A stretch of 64,000 bases of DNA, taken from the NCBI GenBank assembly GCA_034231615.1, contig CM067306.1:35298019-35362018 (forward strand), in the 5' to 3' direction. Position 1 is the first letter of the stretch. Each line of letters opens with the position of its first letter. Made by a program: the position numbers and the translations under genes. Below the pieces are notes generated by a model. The model ran no database searches. It was not told the DNA's origin and saw only the letters and a list, made by a program, of their open reading frames with translations. Shown piece by piece: positions 45,400 to 56,941 of the stretch. The stretch comes from Meghimatium bilineatum. Its lineage: Eukaryota; Mollusca; Gastropoda; Stylommatophora; Philomycidae.

Positions 45400-46745
45400 A
45401 ACGCCCGAGCATGCGATTTGATCGTAGTCTGTACTTTCTGGAACACGTTGATCCTGTTTTCGCACAGGCAAGAAAAGGTTTTTCAGCTCTGAGAGTGATG
45501 ACATCGGCTTTTACTAAACAGTCACGCCTCGTAATCTTATATGATGCTCTTGTGCTCACTGTTATTGAATATACAGGCGCCATTGTCACCGCCAGACACA
45601 CACATATTGAGAGATTGAGAGAATTCAAAATGAAGCGATGCTGGCCATCTTTGGTTGCACCAAGGACACACCCTGTGTAGCTATGATGTTTCTCCTAGAT
45701 TTTCCGAGCGTATCTCGCAGATTTGATGTGTGGCATGCCCGTGTTTACATCAGAGTGAGTTTTGACACAGGTCATCCACTACACAGTGAGTTCCCTCGTG
45801 TAAAGGAAAATAGGATTAAGAGAGGAAAATCATGGATCGGTCGTGACGAGGATACCGTTAAACATATTTGCGAGCCAAAAGGCATAACTCCTGGCGCGGA
45901 ATTGATACCTATTCCTTTTTTTTCAGGAGGTAGTCATGACCGCCATTACACTCAATAGAGAGTGCAGGGAGCATAGCCACGTGAGCGTGAATGCTAATGT
46001 CAATGCACTCATCTGCGTACATCCCGAGGACACAGATAGTGTGATTTACACGACAGGGTCGGTCATTCGCCATCAGTAATGCGCATTGGCCTTTACTGCC
46101 AGATCACACGAAGAACAGTACATGAAGCCAGTGGATCAGTTACCGCAACAACAAGCAGTCTGACAATGAAAGTATTTCCCGTAAAGCACTCACTAAACTG
46201 GCTGGAATTGCAGGCTTATTCCCACGCGTGCATACTCGATGTATATGATTCAGAAAGTCAAAACAAGTGATATACGTAGGGAATGGGTGGAGTCATGAAT
46301 TAGAACTAAAATGTGGGCCTAACTGCGGAAAATAACGCTTATCTTTGTCCACAGACACGCGGTTGTCGAGGGAAACGAACGCACCGACCAATTAGCTATC
46401 ATCGCCACCATAACAGATAGTCAGCCGAGCAGACATACTTATTGCTCATCGTGAGTCCTCACGATCAGAGGATTTTTAGATGAACGAGCATGAGTCAATA
46501 TTGAGAATACGCGAATTGGGAGTGAGGATAGGCATGACCCATCGAAAACACCTAACAAAGATTTAAAAATGTGCAGTGAACCAATCATCAGCCGAAAAAA
46601 CCGGAACCATCGGCCGTTATACCCTGAGAAATTTACAGAAGTGGAAATCTGAGCAACTATGGACATGTCCGGTGTGCGAATAGGATAATCAACATACATA
46701 ATGCAGACGTACACTCTCTAATTGTTTCTCATCTCATTACTGATT
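45400..46745 (+). mobile_element. Retro-B LINE, C-terminal half
   Basis: It starts in the RT thumb (RFDRSLYFLEHVDPVFAQAR). It continues MMFLLDFPSVSRRFDVW and RIKRGKSWIGRDEDTVKHI, matching 26820-27000 of the split copy. The RNase H is decayed: VIYTTGSVIRH has Thr where the first catalytic Asp should be. HAVVEGNERTDQLAI keeps the last motif. The end reads SEQLWTCPVCE at about 46675, the terminal cysteine motif of Retro-B. It is 5' truncated, with several frameshifts. Confidence 0.8.
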
Positions 46746-46861
46746 TTCGTGCGTAACGACCAGACATAACCATAATAGACTACGATCAGGTTGACAGTCG
46801 TGCCTCCGGCTTATGGAGACTTTAATACCCTACTAAAAAACACACGAACCAATTGCCGTGT

Positions 46862-47511
<650 letters not shown>

Positions 47512-47523
47512 TGTCTCGCATTT

Positions 47524-47778
47524 CTTCTTCTGCGTTCCTTCTCAAGCTCCTGCAGATTAGCAGATTGTAGTCAGGAGAAAGGAATGCGTTCTGTCATGTT
47601 TTGCAGCATTGATGCGATATCTGCGCCGTTCGACCTGACACATCCGACTTCAGCATGGCTTTGAGTCACTGACCCTATATGGGATGGGACAGCTTACTAC
47701 ATCCCATAACCTCCTTAGTAGCCTTTTACGACATGCGTGGAAAGTAAACAGTGTTGCTATTCTTTGCTCCCCTTTCGC
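47524..47778 (-). mobile_element. SINE-A copy with 12-bp target duplication
   Basis: TGTCTCGCATTT at 47512-47523 and 47779-47790 flanks the element exactly. On the minus strand it begins GCGAAAGGGGAGCAAAGAAT, so it lacks the first ~20 bases of the copy at 41593, and it ends GAACGCAGAAGAAG. The intact duplication suggests a fairly recent insertion. Confidence 0.92.
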
Positions 47779-47904
47779 TGTCTCGCATTTGACTCTTTCG
47801 GCACATCTTCGTTAGTCTTTCTACCTGCCCATGATACTCTTATCTTTCGTCTATAGGTAGGTAATCAATATATCAGATCCGGCCACGTATGAAAAGACCG
47901 ATAA

Positions 47905-48065
47905 GATATCAACGCATGTGGTTGCGTCTGTGGGTCTCACCAATGGCCCACTAGACAAACCACCCATGCAACAGAAAACCTTAATGGATGACATGCCGTT
48001 ATATTGAGGTTATCTTCTTATAGAAGCTCCATGGCATGTCATCTATACAATTATGCTTTTATTTT
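47905..48065. repeat. Dispersed repeat R1, copy 2
   Basis: It matches 44410-44600. This copy holds a perfect 11-bp inverted pair, GATGACATGCC (47987-47997) and GGCATGTCATC (48033-48043), which could form a hairpin. Confidence 0.8.
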
Positions 48066-48599
48066 GTTATTAAAATGTGTTTCATGTTTACCTGAATATA
48101 TATGTATACACCCTCTGTGGTTGAGAGGGAGTCAGAGATGTACTGTGCAACACTGAGGAGGAGGAAACTGACAGTACTGTTTTTTTCCTATGGCTGAGAC
48201 CCATCATAGAGGCTCAGTGACTCAGGACGTGACAATCCTTTTGACTTGAAAATTTGGTTACATGCCTGGAGCAATAGAGAAGTTCGGCATAACCAGTAGT
48301 CAATTGGTGGCGGGGAATGAGCACAGTGAACCCTATCTTGGCTACAGTGGCTGGGAGCAGTGCATAGGTTGAAACCTAACTTCCTGTAGGTGTGATAATT
48401 ATTCTCTGGCTCTGTCTCGGGGTGGGCCGAAAATCCACAGACTTCCCAGCAATATAATGCCATTTAATGACATTAGGTTAAAGGCATGAGCCCATGGACT
48501 GCTGGATCAGCAACCAACCAACTATAAGATATAAAGTTTGAAACTACAAGTTTCAAGCGTGTATAGAGCCACTTCTCTTTTGCTATTTATGTAGATCTC
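48066..48599. other. Unclassified; no gene supported
   Basis: A 91-residue minus-strand frame at 48188-48463 has no domain I recognise. The GC-richer composition suggests another repeat, but I saw no second copy. Confidence 0.4.
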
Positions 48600-48860
48600 C
48601 AAATTTTCCAATTTGAACTTGATGATGTCAATTAGGCTGAGAACGTACACATACAGAGTGTCAGAATTTTAAGTATCTATAGGGGAGGGAAAGGAAAGTA
48701 ATTTTTTTGGAAGGTCCCTAAGAGCGCGCAATTAACACCTGACTGGGACTCTGAGTCTACATACACTGGGATGGCTGCTGGAACGGAGGGCTGAGCACTA
48801 ATGGTAATGCCTCTCGTGCTGTGCAGCTAATTCAAATCAAGAATCAATAAGTACATATGG
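48600..48860 (+). mobile_element. Retro-B LINE, 3' terminal fragment
   Basis: It is closely similar to 27610-27860 of the split Retro-B, including GGCTGAGAACGTACACATAC, GGACTCTGAGTCTACATACA and CTGGGATGGCTGCTGGA. Translated it gives LTGTLSLHTLG followed by a decayed CPVC motif (CLSCC). It is severely 5' truncated. Confidence 0.8.
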
Positions 48861-49312
48861 ATATGTAGATACAGTACACACGTGTGAAGCAGTTCAAGAA
48901 CGTCTCCCTTGTCCATTATCAACTTCCGGTCTATTTATACATTAGATGCAAGCCTGTCTGCTCTCTCAATATCCCGAACGTCTGCATGTCTCAGACAGTA
49001 AATTCATGTGATGTCACGGAGGTTGGAAGTAGCTTTAGATGTCATCCACTCATATCAAAATCGACCATTGTGTATATTTCGAAGCACGTCTACGAGTCTT
49101 AGACAATAACTGCCTTAGTAAATAACGTTCCAGACAGCCACTTGAAGGCAGCGGCAACTGCGTCTACTTCCATCCGCATGATCGATGTGATTGTCTTGTA
49201 TGTTAAACTCTCAGAGAACAATGCATGTAAGAGCAAAAGATTGTCGAATAGTGGTACTGCCGAAAAGTCTACTAACATCCGACTTAATGATCACAAATAA
49301 TATGAAGTTTCC
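48861..49312. other. No recognised gene
   Basis: A 72-residue frame at 48884-49102 has no domain, and nothing else stands out. Confidence 0.45.
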
Positions 49313-49540
49313 ACATTTGAAGCTGCGGTGGCCCAGTAGTTAGTGAACTGGCTTCTGTATGGTGATTCAAAATGAATTTATAGATAAAACTCTGGTGACG
49401 GGAGACAACCCGAAACTGGAAATGTGGTGGCTGGGGCAACACGTGAGAAATACCAAGATAAATGAAAATAGGTATATGTGTTACAAATAGTAATAAACAA
49501 AACATACTAGCAACGAGACACAGCAACAAACCGCTAGTTG
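49313..49540 (+). mobile_element. SINE-F copy 1 (tRNA-like head)
   Basis: The head GCGGTGGCCCAGTAGTTAGT looks like a tRNA A box, but no good B box follows. The body (GGGAGACAACCCGAAACTGG, ACATACTAGCAACGAGACAC) matches 55030-55165. The pairing of the two copies is the main evidence that it is a dispersed element. Confidence 0.55.
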
Positions 49541-49769
49541 CATGTAGACCAGTTGCTATAAGACCAGCTGAAAGTAGATCAGTTTCTAGTAGACTAGTTG
49601 CTAGTGGACAGCTGCAGTTAGACATTTGCTAATAGACAGTTAATAGTATTCGGTTGCTATTAGACCAGTTGATATTGGACAGCTGCTGTTAGACATTTTT
49701 TGATAGACAGTTGCTAGTAGACCAGTTGCGTTTGGATAAATTGCTATTGAACCAGTTGCTATTAGACTA
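49541..49769. repeat. Degenerate short tandem repeats (AGTTGCTAGTAGAC-like)
   Basis: Irregular 12-21 bp units of the type CAGTTGCTAGTAGAC run up to the 63-bp array and seem to be its degenerate edge. Confidence 0.75.
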
Positions 49770-50710
49770 GTTGATAGTAGACAGTGTCTAATAGCCAGTA
49801 CCTAGTAGGCAGTTACTGGTAGACAGTTCCTAGTTGATAGTAGAAAGTGTCTAATAGCCATCACCTAGTAGGCAGTTACTGGTAGACAGTTCCTAGTTGA
49901 TAGTAGAAAGTGTCTAATAGCCATCACCTAGTAGGCAGTTACTGGTAGACAGTTCCTAGTTGATAGTAGAAAGTGTCTAATAGCCATCACCTAGTAGGCA
50001 GTTACTGGTAGACAGTTCCTAGTTGATAGTAGACAGTGTCTAATAGCCATCACCTAGTGGGCAGTTACTGGTAGACAGTTCCTAGTTGATAGTAGAAAGT
50101 GTCTAATAGCCAGTACCTAGTAGGCAGTTACTGGTAGACAGTTCCTAGTTGATAGTAGAAAGTGTCTAATAGCCAGTACCTAGTAGGCAATTACTGGTAG
50201 ACAGTTCCTAGTTGATAGTAGAAAGTGTCTAATAGCCAGTACCTAGTAGGCAGTTACTGGTAGACAGTTCCTAGTTGATAGTAGAAAGTGTCTAATAGCC
50301 AGTACCTAGTAGGCAATTACTGGTAGACAGTTCCTAGTTGATAGTAGACAGTGTCTAATAGCCAGTACCTAGTGGGCAGTTACTGGTAGACAGTTCCTAG
50401 TTGATAGTAGAAAGTGTCTAATAGCCAGTACCTAGTAGGCAGTTACTGGTAGACAGTTCCTAGTTGATAGTAGAAAGTGTCTAATAGCCAGTACCTAGTA
50501 GGCAGTTACTGGTAGACAGTTCCTAGTTGATAGTAGAAAGTGTCTAATAGCCAGTACCTAGTAGGCAGTTACTGGTAGACAGTTCCTAGTTGATAGTAGA
50601 AAGTGTCTAATAGCCAGTACCTAGTAGGCAGTTACTGGTAGACAGTTCCTAGTTGATAGTAGACATTGTCTAATAGCCAGTACCTAGTGGGCAGTTACTG
50701 GTAGACAGCT
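49770..50710. repeat. 63-bp minisatellite, ~15 copies, from shorter units
   Basis: The unit starts AGTTGATAGTAGAAAGTGTC, then TAATAGCCAGTACCTAGTAG, then GCAGTTACTGGTAGACAG. Unit starts at 49832 and 49895 give the period of 63. Two variant blocks exist: the first five or so units read GCCATCACC, the later ones GCCAGTACC. Within one unit, AGTTNNTAGTAGACAG-like subunits recur, so it is a higher-order repeat built from a shorter one. Confidence 0.92.
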
Positions 50711-50970
50711 GATAGTAGATAGACTTAGTAGACAGTTGCTGGTAGGTAGTTAGTTGCTGGTAGGCAGTTGCTAGTAGATAGACCTAGTGAACAATTGCTA
50801 GTAGATAGACCCAGTAGACAGTTGCTAGTAGATAAACCTGGTAGACAGTTGTTAGTAGATATACCCATTAGACAGTTTCTAGTAGATAGATCTAGTAGAC
50901 AGTTGCTAGTAGATAGATCTAGTAGACAGTTGCTAGTAGATAGACCTAGTAGAGAGTTGCTAGTATGTTT
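50711..50970. repeat. Degenerate ~24-bp tandem repeats
   Basis: About nine units of the type CAGTTGCTAGTAGATAGACC with AGTAGA follow the 63-bp array. An 82-codon frame (LLVDRPSRQ repeats) results from this and is not a gene. Confidence 0.82.
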
Positions 50971-51164
50971 GTTTGTAAATATTGGTAACAGATATGCATA
51001 TTCCTGTTTTTCTTGATGTTCAATTTATAGTTCATCAGGAAATAATTTTAAATCATCAATGGCTCCTAAGTAGATCCTGCCTACAGAAAATGGGTGCCAG
51101 GACTTCTGGGAAGTAAAGGCTACAAGCATTATGTAGACCACATCATCCATAGGTATGCCGTTGT

Positions 51165-51630
51165 TAATGAAAAAATACTGTCCTAACGCGGTGTTTTCCA
51201 ATACTGCCCTAACGCGGTATTTTACAATGATGTTCTAACGCGTTATTCTCCAATACTGTCCTAACATGGTATTCTCCAATACTGTCCTAACGTCATATTC
51301 TCCAATACTGTCTTAACGTCATATTCTCCAATGATGTTCTAACGTAATATTCTCCAATGCTGTCCTAACGTCGTATTCTCCAATGCTGTCCTAACGTCGT
51401 ATTCTCCAATGCTGTCCTAACGTCATATTCTCCAATAGTGTCCTAACGTCATATTCTCCAATACTGTCCTAACATGGTATTCTCCAATACTGTCCTAACG
51501 TTATATTCTCCAAAACTGTCCTAACGTCATATTCTCCAATACTGTCATAACTTCGTATTCTCCAATACTGTCCTAACATTGTATTCTCCAATAGTGACCT
51601 AACACCGTATTCTTCAATACTCCTCATTAG
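51165..51630. repeat. 26-bp minisatellite, ~17 copies
   Basis: The unit is TGTCCTAACGTCATATTCTCCAATAC (starts at 51309 and 51335). Variants are ACATGG, ACGTCG or ACGCGG at the centre and CAATGATG or CAATACTG at the join. Confidence 0.9.
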
Positions 51631-51849
51631 CGTGGAAAAGGAAAACTAATATTTTAGTCATTTAATGTATAAACCTTGTGGCGAGGTACACTTCTTTCAA
51701 CTATGGTAGTCAGTCCCATGTGGTTATATCAAAGCTTTCTGACCACCAAATATAATGTACAAATTATTCAGCAAACTACAACCTCTTAAATATATGTTTT
51801 ACTTTAATTTACTGTATTTCCACATTAAATAAATTGAATCCCATATCGA
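51631..51849. other. No recognised feature
   Basis: AT-rich flank of the fold-back that follows. Confidence 0.4.
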
Positions 51850-52166
51850 GGTAAATACGAAGTTAATTATAAAGGTTACTAAATATAGCCTAACTATCAA
51901 TATAAATAAATAAAAAATAACAATAAAATAAAGAACAACGACAAGTTTCAACGTGTCGGTCCTATTGGGACCTATGTTAAGAAACAAAAACCAATTAAGA
52001 CAACACAATTATAACAATAGAATGCCAAGCCTTGGACAATGGTTTCCCTACAAAAACCATTCCCACAGCCTTTGAAACTTGTCTTTGTTTTATTGTTATT
52101 TCTGATTTATTTATATTGATAGTTAGGCTATATTCAGTAACCTTTATAATTAACTTCGTATTTACC
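51850..52166. repeat. Large fold-back: ~100-bp inverted arms, ~120-bp loop
   Basis: The left arm 51850-51951 (GGTAAATACGAAGTTAATTA ... GACAAGTTTCAA) is the near-perfect reverse complement of 52072-52166 (TTGAAACTTGTC ... TTAACTTCGTATTTACC). Because of this, similar peptides (FILIVRLY...TFIINFVFT) can be read on opposite strands in the two arms. It is non-coding and may be a MITE or an inverted duplication. Confidence 0.88.
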
Positions 52167-52379
52167 TTTTATTTGTCTAGTTACACTGCGGCACTTTCCA
52201 TTTTGTCGAACATCCTCCGATATTTTGGTTATTTATATGTGCAATGATCGCAGTTCTTGTATAGAAATAAAGGGGGGAAAACCAAGGACTCGATGTGGCG
52301 ATCGCTACCACGGCAGTGTTACACGTGGTATGAAAGTGTAAAATCAGTATCTTACAAGATCAAGCTATGCACATTTCTA

Positions 52380-52560
52380 GTACTATCTAATCTTTCAAGT
52401 GAACGTGAGAGCTATAAAATTGCTGCAGACACAGAAAGATTCCAGACGCTTGAGTACAAATGTTACGGGCGTCTGTTACAAATGTATTTTTAATAGACCA
52501 TATATAACAATGTTTTTGTCAGTGACCGAATAACACAGGCTTGCCAAATTGGCCACTTGG
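52380..52560 (+). mobile_element. Retro-G LINE, C-terminal scrap
   Basis: The frame reads SYKIAADTERFQTLEYKCYG followed by RLLQMYF. The ADTER...FE.KC.RRLL pattern follows the RT thumb in many LINEs. No other domain is preserved. Confidence 0.5.
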
Positions 52561-53009
52561 TGGTAAAATTTCTCCAATTTGGCAATTTTTAAAAAAGCTA
52601 CTAACCAAGAAATTTATTTTAGCCATTTAAAAAAAAAAATAGTATTTATTTGACCTTGTTTGAAAACATATCTACTTTCCCATATGTTGTTTAAATTTGG
52701 CTACAAATTGTGTGAAAAATTCTTTGTGGATATTAACTAACGTATAAACACTCTTGTATTCAACTCATGTATATATGTACAATGAAGAATATGTTTTCAA
52801 GAAAGGCATTTGATAACACTTGTCTCAGGATGTTTAAGTGGAAACATTGTTAGACTAATCAGGCATGATACAGCAAATAATGAGAACAGATATTTTGCTT
52901 GTAACAAAAAGCACTCGACAGTAGCTGGGAAAATCAATTAATCTAGATGATGCAGAGACACGGGAGCAGTGGTAAATCCTTATAGGGCATTCGTGACGTG
53001 GTTTTCCTT
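52561..53009. other. No recognised gene
   Basis: AT-rich. The pair CCAAATTGG/CCAATTTGG near 52545-52585 and an A run at 52627-52638 are the only visible features. Confidence 0.45.
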
Positions 53010-54830
53010 GAACATTCATATGGTAAAGTCACCCATGCCACATGTTTCGTTGTCCGGGAAAAGTTTAGAAAGAACCAGCACGATGAGATCGAAAGACTGG
53101 ATAGAATCCAGAATGCAGTAATGCGTATCATACGTTAGGTGCACAAGAGATACGTTGATAAGAGCTATGCGGTACCTACTTGACTATCCAACAGCAGAGC
53201 ACACATTATAGTATTGTATTGCATGGGCCTACCTTCAAATACATGCAGATAAGGACCACCCGTTGCATTCCGAAATACAGAAAGTTAAAGGCAGCAGACT
53301 TAAGAGAGGGAAGTCGTGGATGGGACGTGATGAGAATGTCATACAAAGCGTGTGCAGATTGCAGGATGTGGCAGCAGGTGCGGAATGGATAGGTCTACCC
53401 ACAGATTTCGAAACTTGTTTGAGAGTAGTAATATCACTTAGCAGGAAATACAGAGAATGGTGTCCCACAGATGTGGAGAAAGAGGTGCAGGCTTTGGTCA
53501 GTGGAGGATGTGATTATATACACTGATGGATCTGTGATTAGACATATTCGCAGTGCTTGGGCCTTCACAACTCAGTGCGCAGGCAAAACGATTAGTGAGG
53601 AGAGTGATGCTTTTGCGGTTACTACGAGTATCATGACTAAAGAGACTATGACGGTGACCAGGGCATTTGAGTGGATATGCACACAGAAGGTAATGCAGGT
53701 CTGCATCTTGAATGACTCCATGAGTATGATTAGGAAGGTATAAGTGGGTCTCGTTCGCGAACAGCGCATTGAGGCCTTGAGAAGGGCGAGGCTGAAATTG
53801 TTACATTTTTAAGGGTACCGGGACAGGTGGGTGTTCGAGGCAATTAAAGAGTAGATCAACTTGCGTCATGCGCGATTGTGGCACAGGGTGATGGGGCAAT
53901 GGATCGAGCTGACGTTTTGAACACCTTAGGAGATATAGCACGCGAGAGTGTGGATGATGATTTCTATTCAATGTTCAGGATTAAAGATCAGGTTTTGAAA
54001 TGCGGTGTTGCTCATTTTGGAGGGAGCAGAAGAATGATACATATGATGCAAACCAGCATAGCCTGGGGGGGGGGCGACCATCCCCTACCAGGCGCGTCCA
54101 CAGGTTGCGGATCGTGGAACAACCTCCAGATATGGAGTCTCCATATCTGGTGGTTGGCTGCAATATAAGACAGATCTCTGGACGAATAATCCAGATTTCT
54201 GGACGAATAAGCAGTCGCGGACAAACTGGCGATGTTGCCCAACAGGACGGGGTGGGATATCAGGTGGCACTGATATCTCCACTGAAATACCCCATGTGTC
54301 TCGTGACGGGCAGCATCAAGCGAGTATGAGCCGCTATAAGCTCAAGCCAACAGCTGGGGTCATTGACCCCAGCATGCGCGTCCCCCAGGGTTGGGGGGAC
54401 CTTTAAAATAGGGGAATATGGGAAACTATTTTCTAAAACATACAAAGGGAGAAGTCAGTAAAACCCTACTTAGGCCCCAATCAGCTCCATCCCACAAAGG
54501 AAAAAGGCAGGAAAACTTAAAAAATTCCCCTAACTGCTGGGCAGGTGGCGCTCAAGAGTCCAGAAAGACAAGCCACCTAGGAGATGGAAAACTCCACACA
54601 AAACCTGGACAGATGGTGCTCATGATCCCGGGAGGGTAGACCATCTAAGGAAAGCAAACCTAAAAAAATAGCTGGCGGAAATCGGATGCACTTGGCCATA
54701 TGGCGCATAACAAAGTGCAACGTACCTCATATAATGATCGCCGAAGAAGAAGAAGAAGAAACCAGCATAGGATCGGTACTGTCAGCAGAAGTGTAATGTC
54801 GATGATGATTCGACGACTTAACTAACTAAC
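53010..54830 (+). mobile_element. Retro-B LINE, C-terminal half, split by a 697-bp insertion
   Basis: It starts after the RT thumb (KVTHATCFVVREKFRKNQHD, RLDRIQNAVMRII). It continues LKRGKSWMGRDENVIQSVC and DFETCLRVVISLSRKYREW. The RNase H frame begins near 53508 with YTDGSVIRHIRSAWAFTTQC and includes CILNDSMSMIRKV. A stop replaces the Glu of GNERVDQLA. 53878-54049 continues RADVLNTLGDIARESVDDDF. The reading IHMMQTSI is cut at 54049 and resumes after the insertion as GSVLSAEV before a stop. Confidence 0.82.
54062..54758 (+). mobile_element. 697-bp GAA-tailed non-autonomous retroelement in Retro-B
   Basis: AAACCAGCATAG flanks the element at 54050-54061 and 54759-54770, a perfect 12-bp target duplication. 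The 5' end is G-rich (CCTGGGGGGGGGGCGACC). At 54125-54149 there is a palindrome with 11-base arms (CCAGATATGGA...TCCATATCTGG). CTGGACGAATAA occurs twice and GGTCATTGACCCCAGCATGC lies near 54358. The 3' end is ATGATCGCCGAAGAAGAAG. The longest frame (54418-54639) has no domain. Tail and duplication point to target-primed insertion by a LINE enzyme. It could be a long SINE or an internally deleted LINE. Confidence 0.83.
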
Positions 54831-54984
54831 TAATTAATTGAAACTTTATTTACAGTAAAGTTAACGCATTGCAGTTAACTGTGGTAGGGATGTGAGATGT
54901 TAAGGATCTCACATTTCAGTGGCTCTGCTATATGAGGGCGTTAGCCATCTCCTCTCCCTCCCTCGTAGTCTTTACTTCCCGGTC
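54831..54984. other. Short unclassified interval
   Basis: Contains TAACTAACTAACTAAT and an imperfect inverted pair around TAACGCATTGCAGTTA. No gene is present. Confidence 0.4.
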
Positions 54985-55195
54985 TGATCCGGTAAGCAAT
55001 TAAGGCTGGGTCGAGCCGGAATATAAAGCACCAGTGTCGGGTAACAACCCAAACTGGAAATGTGGGGAGGGCGGGCTGGGGTAACACAATGCAAATGTAA
55101 AAATGAACAGAGATTCATAAAATTATTACCAACATAAGTAAATAAAACAGCCCAGCAACGAGGCAAAGTGACGTCGACCCGTAAGCCATCGTAGA
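54985..55195 (+). mobile_element. SINE-F copy 2
   Basis: The body matches 49380-49530 (GGGTAACAACCCAAACTGG, GAAATGTGGGGAGG, CAGCCCAGCAACGAGGCAAA). The tRNA-like head is not recognisable in this copy. Confidence 0.55.
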
Positions 55196-55239
55196 AAGAA
55201 AAATCAGACTATCAAAATAACATTGGAAGAACACAGCAA

Positions 55240-55388
55240 CGAAGACGGATGTGTCGGGCCATTGGCGCAAATAAAACGTCGACACAACGCATTTTCATGG
55301 ATTACATCCTGCTGGAAACCTAGCAGGACAATTGTTCTGCTACAAAACAGAACCAGCGGGAGTTTAAGAATAAATGCTGAAGAGGAAC
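55240..55388 (+). mobile_element. SINE-B copy
   Basis: It reads GAAGACGGATGTGTCGGGCC, ATTGGCGCAAATAAAACGTC, CCTGCTGGAAACCTAGCAGG and TTTAAGAATAAATGCTGAAG. GCTGGAAACCTAGC is an internal hairpin shared by the other copies in decayed form. Confidence 0.78.
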
Positions 55389-55426
55389 ACAAATGAAGAC
55401 AGCAATAGTAGTATTTATTTGTCACT

Positions 55427-55516
55427 GAGGTAATACAAGTTTCATATAAATGTAGAGAGGTAATACAAGTTTCATATAAATGTAGAGAGGTAATACAAGT
55501 TTCATATAAATTTTGC
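55427..55516. repeat. 30-bp tandem repeat, 3 copies
   Basis: GAGGTAATACAAGTTTCATA with TAAATGTAGA is repeated at a period of 30 bp (55431, 55461, 55491). Confidence 0.9.
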
Positions 55517-55710
55517 CGTCTGTAAAATTCACCATTTATAAAAATAATTTATGCATAATTTGTGAAATTTGGCCATTTTTTAAACATTTAATGTGACCGT
55601 AAACAATTCCAACCATTTGACAACCCTGACTTGCAGGTCTGCCATGATCGCTGTTGACAATGGTGGAATAGCGTCTCCATAACTGTCAATCATTTGCTCG
55701 CCTGAAGTGT

Positions 55711-55968
55711 CTCTTGGGCCCGAGAGGGGAGCATAGAATAACACCACTGTTACCTGCCACAAATGTCGTAGGAGAAAAGTTATGGGATGGCATTGGATGT
55801 TTCATCCCATAGAGGATCAAAGTCGGCTGTCAGAATTTGTCGAATGGGTCAGAGCGAAATGCGAAGATATCGCAGCGTAACTGTAAACTTTGACACAATG
55901 CATTAAGATCTCTGGACTACATCCTGCTAATCTGCCTAACTATGAGAACGAACGCAGATGTAGAAGAA
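55711..55968 (+). mobile_element. SINE-A copy
   Basis: It matches from GGGCCCGAGAGGGGAGCATA through TTATGGGATGG and GCGAAGATATCGCAGCG to GAGAACGAACGCAGATG. A short (TA)n follows the tail. Confidence 0.8.
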
Positions 55969-56735
55969 ATATATATATATGCATAGTGGATTATCTCTAA
56001 AAACACTCCGTTGTATGACCAGTTTCTCTATATACATGAATACGTAAATACCATATTCATAATCCGTCATGGTCGTAGATGTACTGCATTGTATGCAATA
56101 ACACACAGATCGTGAACTGTACATTATTTGATTTCGTCTATGGTCTTTATTGTTTTCCTCTGTGTCTTCCACTTTTAACTATTGCTTACAAGAGATCTGT
56201 TGCCAAAAAAATGCACGTTGAACCAAGCATATTTTCACCTTTACTATCGAAAGTGGTGATTCGTGTGGACCTGTATATCTTTATTTAATATCTAACATAC
56301 ACATTTGTCCTATGATCTCTATGTGAAATGAGTCTACTTCCTCTATAAAATGTGTATACTGAGGTCAGTATCCATAATGTCAGTAAGCCCATGCATATGT
56401 TTGTTAAATAATTTGTAGAGATAACCACATACGCTATTTTGTTGATACAAACAAAATTGGGCAGTACTTGTTGCTGCTGTCGAGAATACCATTAAACGAT
56501 TTATAAACTATCTACCACGAAGCGGGTGTCACGGTCACTACGCTCAAACTAATTGTCATTAGATGGGTTGTCAGTCTTTATCATGGCTTATGTGTCTTTC
56601 AACCCCAGATTCCATTGTTACAGGGTGTTAGACTTCAACTTGTCACATTAAAAAAAATATACGATACAAGTCCCTCGACAATACAGTCCTGTGGACATTG
56701 GGAATCATCCGTATAAAGTGACGTTATTTCATCTA
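55969..56735. other. No recognised gene
   Basis: Short frames without domains on both strands. Nothing else stands out. Confidence 0.45.
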
Positions 56736-56930
56736 TCCCGTGTTCTCATTCACAGTCGACATAAGGTATAAACAATTGGCAAATGAAAATAAAGGTAAAT
56801 TGAAATAGCGCCGCGTTAGAAGGATTATTCCCAGTGAGGCAGCAGGGCTGCATTGTTACGGGGCACTCATTGATATAAGCTTCTACTGCAATGATTATAT
56901 ATATATATATATATGTTCTTGCAAATTGGC
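56736..56930. repeat. MITE core and (TA)n
   Basis: TCATTCACAGTCGACATAAG with GGTATAAACAATTGGC and AAATGAAAAT follows the fold-back MITE pattern loosely. A (TA)n tract lies at about 56897-56913. Confidence 0.4.
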
Positions 56931-56941
56931 AAGGTACATTA

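Noticed and set aside
48188..48463. 91-residue minus-strand frame with several Cys/His
   Set aside because: No recognisable spacing of metal ligands, no domain and no neighbouring exons. I cannot support a gene.
49770..50710. CRISPR-like array with 63-bp period
   Set aside because: The entire unit is conserved, with no variable spacers. It is a minisatellite.
50768..51016. LLVDRPSRQ-repeat protein
   Set aside because: It reads a degenerate ~24-bp tandem repeat.
51799..52247. Two similar membrane-like peptides suggesting a duplicated gene
   Set aside because: They read opposite arms of one inverted repeat, so their similarity follows from the DNA palindrome. Hydrophobicity comes from AT-rich codons.
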